Positions 5,941-10,726 of a DNA stretch of 10,726 nt are shown here, piece by piece. The position numbers and the translations under genes are program-made. Origin of the DNA: WHTB01 sp050699035 (lineage in GTDB: Bacteria > Actinomycetota > Actinomycetes > Propionibacteriales > Nocardioidaceae). Below the pieces are notes generated by a model, which ran no database searches, had not been told where the DNA came from, and worked only from the letters and a program-made list of their open reading frames with translations. The stretch lies in NCBI GenBank assembly GCA_050699035.1, contig JBOHDE010000130.1, positions 1 through 10,726 of the forward strand, read 5' to 3'. Each line of letters opens with the position of its first letter. The first letter of the stretch is position 1.

Positions 5941-7302
5941 TCAGACGCGGCCGTAGAAGTCGGGCGTCTGCCAGTAGAAGACGTTCTCGACCTTGACCGG
6001 CACCCCGGTGCGGGGCGCATGGATCATCTGGTTGTCACCGATGTACAGCGCCACATGGAAGATCGTGTCCGGCGTGCCGTCGTCGGACCAGAAGATCAGG
6101 TCGCCTCGCCGCAGCTGTGAGTACGAGACGCGCTCGGTCTCGTAGTACTGCGCGCCGCTGTAGTGGGTGAGGGACTTGCCGGCCGCCTCCCACGCCTTCA
6201 TGGTCAGGCCGGAGCAGTCCCACGAGCCCGGACCCTCGGCACCCCAGACGTACGGCTCGCCGAGCTGGGCGTACGCGAAGTCGATCGCCGCCTGCGCGCC
6301 ACGGCTCTGCGGCGGCGGGTCCGGGTCAGGCTCGGGCTCGGGGCGGGGTCGCGGCTCGGGCTCCGGGTCGTCCGCCCGGTCGGCGCGGTCCCGCCGGCGC
6401 TCCTCGGCGTTGCGCTGCGCCTCTCGCCACTCGGCCCGGCGCTGGTCCTGCGCGTCCTGCTGCGCCCGCCACTCCGCCGCCCGCTGCGCCTCGGCCCGCC
6501 GCTCGGCCTCCCGCGCCCGGCGCTCGGCCTCGATCCGCTCGAGTGCCTCCTGCCGCTGCGTCGCCAGGCTGACGGACACGTGCTGGGCCTCGGCCAGCTC
6601 ACTCATCAGTCCGTCTCGGCGATCGGCCAGCTGCGCGACCGCAGACTGCTGGGCCGCGACGGCGGCGGCCGCAGCCTGCTTCGCCTGCTCGGCCTCCTTC
6701 GCGGCCTGGTCGGCCAGCTTGGCCGCCTCGGTGGCCTGGTCCTTGAAAACCTTGGCGAGCGCACCCTGCGCGGCGAACTTGTCGTAGTCCGACGCCAACG
6801 ACTCCGACGCGCCCTTGTACGCCGCGACGCGGTCGAGCAGCACCTCAGGGTCCTCGGACGTCAGGTACGCGCCGACCTGCCCCAGCGAGCCGCCGCCCTG
6901 GTAGGTGTCGGCGACGAGCCGGCCGATCTGGTCGCGCTGGCGCCCCAGCCGCTGGTCCTGACGCGCGGCCTTGCGCTTGGCCGTCTTGGCGGTGTCGCGA
7001 GCCTGCTCCAGACGCCACTGCGCGCCGTTGTACGCCTCGGCGGCCTTGGCGGCCTCGACCGCGAGACCTTCGAGCTGGGCGCTGGCCGAGGCCAGGTCGG
7101 CGCGGATGGCGTCCACCGAACGCTGCGTCGAGTCGACCCGGTCACGGGCGTCGTCGACCTCGGACTGCGAGGGGTACGCGCGGTCGTCGCCGTCGGCCAT
7201 CGCGGCCGGAAGGCCGCCGACGAGGACGAGGCCGGCCGTGGCCAGCGCGACGCCGCCGCGGATCGCACGAGAGGTCGCCGAGCGGCTGGTGCGCTGATGC
7301 AC
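5941..7302 (-). CDS. Secreted NlpC/P60 peptidoglycan endopeptidase (RipA/PcsB-like layout)
   Basis: A 453-residue cell-wall hydrolase predicted to cut within the stem peptide (D-Glu to meso-DAP or similar bond). A signal peptide spans about 1-36 (Arg-rich start, hydrophobic 17-34, likely cut after AMA). Residues 48-310 are almost entirely Ala/Glu/Lys/Arg/Gln coiled coil, a layout that in RipA- and PcsB-type proteins keeps the enzyme inactive or docks it on the division machinery. A charged Pro-rich linker lies at about 312-332. The catalytic domain is C-terminal, with Cys363 in WDCSGL, His416 in FHVALYIG and His428 in MIHAPRTG as the likely triad. The start is GTG at 7302, supported by AAGGA 6 nt upstream. 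It lies upstream of the acyl-CoA dehydrogenase gene on the same strand. Confidence 0.94.
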   Translation of the reverse strand: MHQRTSRSATSRAIRGGVALATAGLVLVGGLPAAMADGDDRAYPSQSEVDDARDRVDSTQRSVDAIRADLASASAQLEGLAVEAAKAAEAYNGAQWRLEQARDTAKTAKRKAARQDQRLGRQRDQIGRLVADTYQGGGSLGQVGAYLTSEDPEVLLDRVAAYKGASESLASDYDKFAAQGALAKVFKDQATEAAKLADQAAKEAEQAKQAAAAAVAAQQSAVAQLADRRDGLMSELAEAQHVSVSLATQRQEALERIEAERRAREAERRAEAQRAAEWRAQQDAQDQRRAEWREAQRNAEERRRDRADRADDPEPEPRPRPEPEPDPDPPPQSRGAQAAIDFAYAQLGEPYVWGAEGPGSWDCSGLTMKAWEAAGKSLTHYSGAQYYETERVSYSQLRRGDLIFWSDDGTPDTIFHVALYIGDNQMIHAPRTGVPVKVENVFYWQTPDFYGRV

Positions 7303-7321
7303 GTCGCGTCCTTCCCGTTGT

Positions 7322-7350
7322 GCGTGAGCCCCTTCCCCGAGGCCTCACGC
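7322..7350 (-). other. Leader hairpin upstream of the nlpC/P60 gene
   Basis: GCGTGAG (7322-7328) and CTCACGC (7344-7350) are a perfect 7-bp inverted repeat with a 15-nt loop, ending about 20 nt before the GTG start. It would form in the 5' leader of the mRNA and could affect translation or stability. I do not recognise it as a known riboswitch. Confidence 0.5.
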
Positions 7351-7364
7351 CTGTTCCCTTGTGC

Positions 7365-7422
7365 ACCGTAGTCACCATCAGTCACAAATGGAACACTTTC
7401 CCCAGAAAAACCTTCAGTCACA
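7365..7422 (-). promoter_or_regulatory. Probable nlpC/P60 promoter with repeated TGTGACTGA boxes
   Basis: Minus-strand TACGGT (7365-7370) is the same hexamer proposed as -10 for ppa and the DUF2342 gene; it would give a leader of about 55 nt. Just upstream, TGTGACTGATGG (7375-7386) and TGTGACTGAAGG (7411-7422) are 12-nt direct repeats differing at one base, 36 bp apart. A third GTGACT (7370-7375) abuts the first. The boxes resemble half-sites of Crp/GlxR-type regulators (TGTGA), but a proper TGTGA-N6-TCACA dyad is not present. Boxes are seen; regulation is inferred. Confidence 0.45.
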
Positions 7423-7479
7423 CGGCGCGTCGCCTTGACAAACTACAACCATGTAACTCCCCGGCTACCCCCGGGATTT

Positions 7480-7539
7480 TACTGGGACGGGGCGCCCCCG
7501 TTCCAGACCTACTGGGACGGGGCGCCCCCGTGCCAGAGG
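7480..7539. repeat. Two tandem 30-nt hairpin repeats
   Basis: Copies 7480-7509 and 7510-7539 match at 27 of 30 positions, the first 22 being identical. Each folds on itself: CTGGGACGGGG (7482-7492) pairs with CCCCGTTCCAG (7496-7506) around a CGC loop, giving 11 bp with one wobble in copy 1 and one mismatch in copy 2 (7512-7536). They lie between the divergent nlpC and reductase genes, upstream of both. In the rest of 7423-7634 I see only a weak TTGACA (7435-7440) without a matching -10, and a short CCCGG/CCGGG stem (7460-7475) followed by ATTTT. Confidence 0.85.
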
Positions 7540-7634
7540 GAATCTGGACCAACGTCACCCGCGGCGGGCCGGCTGGCGAGTTGTCAGACGGAGTCGACCA
7601 CATGGAGTCCTCCCAGGGCCGTGCCCTTCGGACG

Positions 7635-7664
7635 TTGCGCCGACGGTGCCGATCTGCGTACGTT
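7635..7664 (+). promoter_or_regulatory. Probable leaderless promoter of the RibD-C family gene
   Basis: TTGCGC (7635-7640) and TACGTT (7659-7664) are separated by 18 bp, and TACGTT ends 7 nt before the GTG at 7672. That would start the transcript on the initiation codon. No Shine-Dalgarno sequence is present in front of this GTG, which agrees with leaderless translation. Confidence 0.55.
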
Positions 7665-7671
7665 GCCGGGC

Positions 7672-8265
7672 GTGAGCAGAGTCGTGGTGACCAACAACGT
7701 GACGCTCGACGGCGTGATGCAGGCGCCGGGCCGGCCCGACGAGGACCGCCGCGGCGGCTTCGCGCACGGCGGGTGGGCCTTGCCGTACAACGACGACGTC
7801 ATGGGAAAGGCGATGGGCGAGGGCATGGCCCGGACCGGCGCCCTGCTGCTCGGGCGACGGACCTACGAGGACCTAGCCGGCTTCTGGCCCAAGCAGACCG
7901 ACAACCCCTTCACCGAGGTGCTCGACAACACCCAGAAGTACGTCGCGTCGACGACGCTGGCCGAGCCCCTCCCGTGGGCCAATTCCACGCTCCTCGAGGG
8001 AGACGCCGCGGATGCAGTGGCCGGCCTCAAGCAGCAGCCGGGAAAGGACATCGTGGTGCTCGGCAGCGGCGAGCTCGTGCAGGCGCTGATGCGGCGCAAC
8101 CTCGTCGACGAGTACGTGCTGCTGATCCACCCACTGGTCCTGGGATCAGGTCGCCGTCTCTTCACCGACGGGTCGTCGGTCAACGCACTCCGGCTCGTCG
8201 GCTCCACGACGACGACCACTGGCGTGGTCATCGCCACCTACCAGCCGGCCGACGTCAGCACCTAG
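7672..8265 (+). CDS. RibD C-terminal/dihydrofolate-reductase-like family protein
   Basis: A 197-residue protein of the DHFR-like superfamily that includes the RibD C-terminal reductase domain and YwjB/YyaP-type proteins. Visible blocks are the N-terminal strand SRVVVTNNVTLDGVM (2-16), LLLGRRTYEDLAGFWP (58-73, nucleotide-binding type), GSGELVQAL (131-139) and HPLVLGSGRRLF (153-164). These support an NAD(P)H-dependent reductase fold, but the substrate is unknown; members are generally not true folate reductases. The frame stays open upstream to 7435, but that extension would translate the tandem hairpin repeats; the homology begins at the GTG at 7672, where the promoter spacing also fits. The gene stands alone, divergent from nlpC and convergent with the ECF operon. 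Length is normal for the family. Confidence 0.87.
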   Translation: MSRVVVTNNVTLDGVMQAPGRPDEDRRGGFAHGGWALPYNDDVMGKAMGEGMARTGALLLGRRTYEDLAGFWPKQTDNPFTEVLDNTQKYVASTTLAEPLPWANSTLLEGDAADAVAGLKQQPGKDIVVLGSGELVQALMRRNLVDEYVLLIHPLVLGSGRRLFTDGSSVNALRLVGSTTTTTGVVIATYQPADVST

Positions 8266-8302
8266 CCGGTCGAGCCCACGGCCCCTTGCCGAACGGCCGC
8301 AC

Positions 8303-8332
8303 GCAGTCCGCGACCTTGTGTTCCCGGACTGC
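8303..8332. terminator. Hairpin between convergent genes, possible bidirectional terminator
   Basis: GCAGTCCG (8303-8310) and CGGACTGC (8325-8332) form a perfect 8-bp stem with a 14-nt loop, 38 nt past the reductase stop. There is no T-run on either side, so this is a GC-rich, non-canonical terminator candidate placed where both flanking transcription units must end. Confidence 0.45.
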
Positions 8333-8359
8333 AACCGACCCGCCGCAGATCTGCCTTCT

Positions 8360-8374
8360 GGGAACACGTGTCCC
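8360..8374. repeat. GGGAACACGTGTCCC near-palindrome
   Basis: ACACGTGT (8364-8371) is a perfect 8-nt palindrome flanked by GGGA and CCC; removing one A gives a perfect 14-nt palindrome. Its left part GGGAACAC also pairs with GTGTTCCC at 8318-8325, competing with the preceding hairpin. The remaining intergenic sequence (8266-8302 and 8375-8461) shows nothing notable. Confidence 0.5.
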
Positions 8375-8461
8375 GAAACCGCGGGCAGGTCGTCGGCCCC
8401 GTCCTGAAGCGACCTTCCCGTCTCGAACGATCCACCGAGCGGTGGCAGACGGCGCACCGCG

Positions 8462-9157
8462 CTAGGCCGGCAGCAGCCAGGGGCCGACCGCGAGCAGCAC
8501 GCCGACCAGCGTCAGCACCGAGTCGGCGACCCCCCACGGCGCCGCCTCGGCCCAGGTACGGCGATGCGCCCGGGCGAACCCCCTGGCGTCCATCGCCACC
8601 GACATCCGACCGGACAGCCGCATCGTTGCCACCAGCATCGCCAACGTCATCGACGCCGTGACCCGGACCCGGCGCAGCGGCCCGCCGTCCGCGCCCACAC
8701 CACGGGCTCGCCGGGCCCGGCCGATCTGCCGCCACTGCTCGCCGAGCTGGTCGAGGCGTTGCAGCGCCGCTGACGACGCGACGACCACCCGGGCCGGCAG
8801 CCGCAGCCGCTGGGCCAGGTGGTCGGCCAGCCGGCTCGGGTCGAGGTACGGGGACAGCACGGCGCCCGGCGCGACGAGGTACACGATGCGCAGGGCCGCG
8901 CCGAGGGCGACGTCAAGGTCGCGGCCGCCGTACAGCCAGGTCGACACCGCGATCGACACCCCGGCGACCAGACCGAGCGCCAGCCGGCGCAGCGTGATGC
9001 CGACGTCGCGGACCGCGACGGCGGCCAGGACCGCGACCGGCAGCAGTGACCACAGCCCGTGCTGCAGCGACCCGATCGCCGGTGCGCCGGCGGCCGGCAG
9101 CAGGCAGACCAGTAGCAGCGCGAGCGGGCCGGCCCGCGCGACAGGCGACCGCGTCAT
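8462..9157 (-). CDS. ECF transporter T component (EcfT/CbiQ/YkoC-like transmembrane coupling protein)
   Basis: A 231-residue integral membrane protein that couples ATP hydrolysis to movement of the substrate-binding S component. Hydrophobic segments are at about 9-28, 34-50, 56-76, 83-102 and 208-230. Two Ala-Arg-Gly signatures of EcfT proteins are present: ARG at 151-153 (RARRARGVGADGG) and at 191-193 (AMDARGFARA), in the cytoplasmic helical arms that dock in the ATPase grooves. Its ATG at 9157 overlaps the ATPase stop by 4 nt (ATGA), a sign of translational coupling. It is the last gene of the S-ATPase-T operon. Membership in the family is secure; substrate depends on the S component. Confidence 0.9.
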   Translation of the reverse strand: MTRSPVARAGPLALLLVCLLPAAGAPAIGSLQHGLWSLLPVAVLAAVAVRDVGITLRRLALGLVAGVSIAVSTWLYGGRDLDVALGAALRIVYLVAPGAVLSPYLDPSRLADHLAQRLRLPARVVVASSAALQRLDQLGEQWRQIGRARRARGVGADGGPLRRVRVTASMTLAMLVATMRLSGRMSVAMDARGFARAHRRTWAEAAPWGVADSVLTLVGVLLAVGPWLLPA

Positions 9158-10632
9158 GTCCGGCGTCCCCGGCTCAGTCGGGTCCGGTCGTCGGCGACGC
9201 TCGAGACCGCGAGCAGGTCATGGGTCGCCACCGCGACGGCGGCTCCGGCGTCCCGGGCCGACGCCGCCGCACCCGTGACCGCGGCCCAGGTCAGCCGGTC
9301 CTGGCCGACCGTCGGCTCGTCCAACAGCAGCGCAGCCGGGCCGTGGGCGAGCGCGGCCGCGACCATCACCCGGCGCTGCTCGCCCCCGGAAACCTGGTAC
9401 GGGTTGGCGGCCGCGAGATGCCCGACACCCAGCGCGTCGAGCAGCCGATCGGCCCGGCGCTCCGCCCACTGCGCGCGCCCGACCGCCCGGGCCGCGGTCA
9501 GCACCTCGTCGCGCACCGTCGTCGTGACCACCCCGTGCTCGGGCTGCTGCGGAACCCAGGCGAGGTGGCCCGCCAGCACCCGGGACCGCCAGGACCAGAG
9601 CGGCTTGTCAGGTCCCGCACCACACACCTGGCCGGCGGTCGGCTTCAGCAGCCCGGCCAGCACCCCGACCAGCGTCGACTTGCCCGCCCCGCTGCGACCG
9701 GTGACGGCGAGCAGGCGGCCGGCATCGAGCCGCTGGTCGACGCCGTCAAGGGCAAGCGTCGTACGGCGACCCCCGCCGCCCAGTCGCGAGGTGTGACGGA
9801 CGACGATGCCGGTCGCCTCCACCACCGGGCCACGGGCCGGGGTGTGCGGGGCGACGAGGTCCGAGTCGAGGTCGACCGGGTCGGGGTCGGGCTCGCCAGG
9901 CACCCAGATCCCCTGTGCAGCAAGGGAACGCGCGTTCTCGGCCAGCACTCGGGAAGGCTCGCCGTCGGCCACCACGCGACCGCCGTCGCCGAGCACGACG
10001 ACCCGGTCGACCAGGTCGACCCAGGGCTCGATCCGGTGCTCGACCACGACCAGCGTGCTGCCGCGACGACGCACGACGTCGATGACCGCCGCCCGTACGT
10101 CGGCGGCCAGCTCGGGGTCGAGCATGGACGTCGGCTCGTCGAGCAGCAGCACGCCCGGCCGCATCACCAGGGCGCCGGCCAGCGCGAGCCGCTGCATCTC
10201 CCCACCCGACAGGGCGTGCGTCGGGTGGTCCAACGGGTACGTCAGGTCGACCGCGGCCAGCGCCTCCTCGACCTGCGGCCAGATCTGCTCCCGCGGCGTA
10301 CTCAGGTTCTCCAGGCCGAACGCGACGTCACGGCCGATCCGTTCCGCCACCAGCGACGCGGTCGGGTCCTGCAGCAACAGCGCGACCCGGCCCGGATGCT
10401 CGTGCGGCTCCTCGCCGTCGACCGTGACCCGGCCCGACAGCTCGCCGACGTCGGCCGTCAGCAGCAGGCCGGCCAGCCCACGCAGCAAGGTGGACTTGCC
10501 GGCCCCGCTGGCACCGGCGAGCAGGACCCGCTCGCCGGGCTCGATGGTGAGGTCGAGGTCCCGGAGCACCGGTTGCCGTCGTGACGACGGCCGCCAGCTC
10601 AGCCCCCGGACCTCGACCCGAGATCCGGCCAA
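9154..10632 (-). CDS. ECF transporter ATPase, two ABC domains fused (YkoD-like)
   Basis: A protein of about 492 residues with two complete ABC ATPase domains in one chain, replacing the separate EcfA1 and EcfA2 subunits. Domain 1 (numbering from the TTG): Walker A GASGAGKST 40-48, Q-loop Gln88, signature LSGGE 141-145, Walker B LLLDEP 162-167, switch His199. Domain 2: Walker A GRSGAGKST 312-320, Q-loop Gln362, signature VSGGEQ 414-419, Walker B LLLDEPT 435-441, switch His471. The Asp/Pro-rich linker is at about 247-265. In domain 2 the residue after Walker B runs PTVGQD instead of the common PTxxLD. The start is uncertain: I chose TTG at 10632, one base past the S-component stop; the frame is open to the window edge (GTG at 10725), but that stretch overlaps S. 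It overlaps the T gene by 4 nt. Confidence 0.9.
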   Translation of the reverse strand: MAGSRVEVRGLSWRPSSRRQPVLRDLDLTIEPGERVLLAGASGAGKSTLLRGLAGLLLTADVGELSGRVTVDGEEPHEHPGRVALLLQDPTASLVAERIGRDVAFGLENLSTPREQIWPQVEEALAAVDLTYPLDHPTHALSGGEMQRLALAGALVMRPGVLLLDEPTSMLDPELAADVRAAVIDVVRRRGSTLVVVEHRIEPWVDLVDRVVVLGDGGRVVADGEPSRVLAENARSLAAQGIWVPGEPDPDPVDLDSDLVAPHTPARGPVVEATGIVVRHTSRLGGGGRRTTLALDGVDQRLDAGRLLAVTGRSGAGKSTLVGVLAGLLKPTAGQVCGAGPDKPLWSWRSRVLAGHLAWVPQQPEHGVVTTTVRDEVLTAARAVGRAQWAERRADRLLDALGVGHLAAANPYQVSGGEQRRVMVAAALAHGPAALLLDEPTVGQDRLTWAAVTGAAASARDAGAAVAVATHDLLAVSSVADDRTRLSRGRRT

Positions 10633-10633
10633 G

Positions 10634-10726
10634 TCAGATCGCGCGACTCTCGTGCAGCTCCCGGCCCGGAGGCATCGCGTCGATCGCACCCGTCCTTGCC
10701 AGGGCGCGGGTGACCAGCCAGCCACC
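10634..10726 (-). CDS. ECF transporter S component (YkoE-like), C-terminal fragment
   Basis: Reading the minus strand from the right edge in the frame offset by one from the ATPase gives 30 residues and a TGA at 10636-10634. The peptide begins GGWLVTRALARTGAID and continues through PPGRE to an end in ESRAI. A final hydrophobic helix running into L-x-x-ALA-x-TG and a short polar tail with GRE is what I expect at the C-terminus of YkoE-type S components, which bind the vitamin or precursor within the membrane. The stop lies 1 nt before the proposed ATPase start, so the genes are coupled. The gene order S, double ATPase, T matches ykoE-ykoD-ykoC, associated with hydroxymethylpyrimidine/thiamine uptake. 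Substrate is inference from this order only. Confidence 0.65.
   Translation of the reverse strand, partial: GGWLVTRALARTGAIDAMPPGRELHESRAI

Noticed and set aside
4357..6120. Long plus-strand open frame of 587 codons opposite the acyl-CoA dehydrogenase
   Set aside because: It is a GC-rich antisense shadow: the minus-strand frame has full-length family motifs, and this one has low-complexity Arg/Val/Glu-rich sequence without a recognisable domain and runs past the gene boundary into nlpC.
6163..7371. Long plus-strand open frame of 402 codons opposite the nlpC/P60 gene
   Set aside because: It is a Leu/Arg/Gly-rich mirror of the Ala/Glu/Arg coiled-coil codons on the real strand, with no domain and no ribosome binding site.
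7303..7440. Possible c-di-AMP (ydaO-type) riboswitch ahead of the nlpC/P60 gene
   Set aside because: Such riboswitches are common before actinobacterial cell-wall hydrolases, so I looked for one. The leader after the probable promoter is only about 55 nt with one 7-bp hairpin, too short for that fold, and I do not see its conserved segments.
7435..7464. TTGACA at 7435-7440 as a strong plus-strand -35
   Set aside because: No TAnnnT hexamer occurs at 16-19 bp spacing, and the nearest TAACTC is only about 13 bp away.
7435..7671. In-frame upstream extension of the RibD-C family gene
   Set aside because: It would translate the tandem hairpin repeats into a repeated YWDGAPP peptide. Family similarity begins only at about 7672, and promoter spacing favours that start.
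10633..10725. Upstream start (GTG at 10725) for the fused ATPase
   Set aside because: This stretch overlaps the S-component frame, which reads a plausible C-terminus to a stop at 10634. ABC domain similarity begins just after the TTG at 10632.

Overview
The window is very GC-rich, uses GTG and TTG starts freely, and carries the gene order tilS / DUF2342 zinc protease / D-Ala-D-Ala carboxypeptidase / divergent inorganic pyrophosphatase, which is familiar from actinobacteria. The RipA-like NlpC/P60 hydrolase, the ECF vitamin-type transporter and start codons set about 7 nt after a TAnnnT hexamer (leaderless-type) fit the same phylum. I cannot name the genus; an order such as Propionibacteriales is a guess.

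Layout. (1) Positions 1-2676, minus strand: dacB, then a DUF2342 metalloprotease, then the first 19 codons of tilS. A large compound palindrome lies between dacB and the protease and supplies the dacB stop codon. (2) Positions 2677-2760: a short divergent promoter region, followed by ppa (2761-3258, plus strand). (3) Positions 3259-3963: about 700 nt with no credible gene, between the convergent ppa and acyl-CoA dehydrogenase genes. It is packed with palindromes: two 71-nt copies of one element whose 32-nt cores are inverted relative to each other, a perfect 40-nt palindrome with two related sites, and a 24-bp stem-loop. (4) Positions 3964-7302, minus strand: a secreted NlpC/P60 cell-wall hydrolase followed after 33 nt by a long acyl-CoA dehydrogenase/oxidase-type flavoprotein. 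(5) Positions 7303-7671: an intergenic region with a probable nlpC promoter overlapped by repeated TGTGACTGA boxes, a tandem pair of 30-nt hairpin repeats, and a leaderless-type promoter for the next gene. (6) Positions 7672-8265, plus strand: a RibD-C/dihydrofolate-reductase-like oxidoreductase. (7) Positions 8462-10726, minus strand: an ECF transporter operon in the order S component (C-terminus only), double ATPase, T component, the same order as ykoE-ykoD-ykoC.

How the genes work together. DacB and the NlpC/P60 protein both act on peptidoglycan outside the membrane. Pyrophosphatase pulls biosynthetic reactions forward by removing PPi. The ECF genes form one membrane complex: S binds the substrate, T couples, and the fused ATPase powers uptake. 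The protein genes are mostly ordinary housekeeping genes. The part least explained by known genes is the palindrome island at 3426-3945. I see no clear new protein-coding system here.
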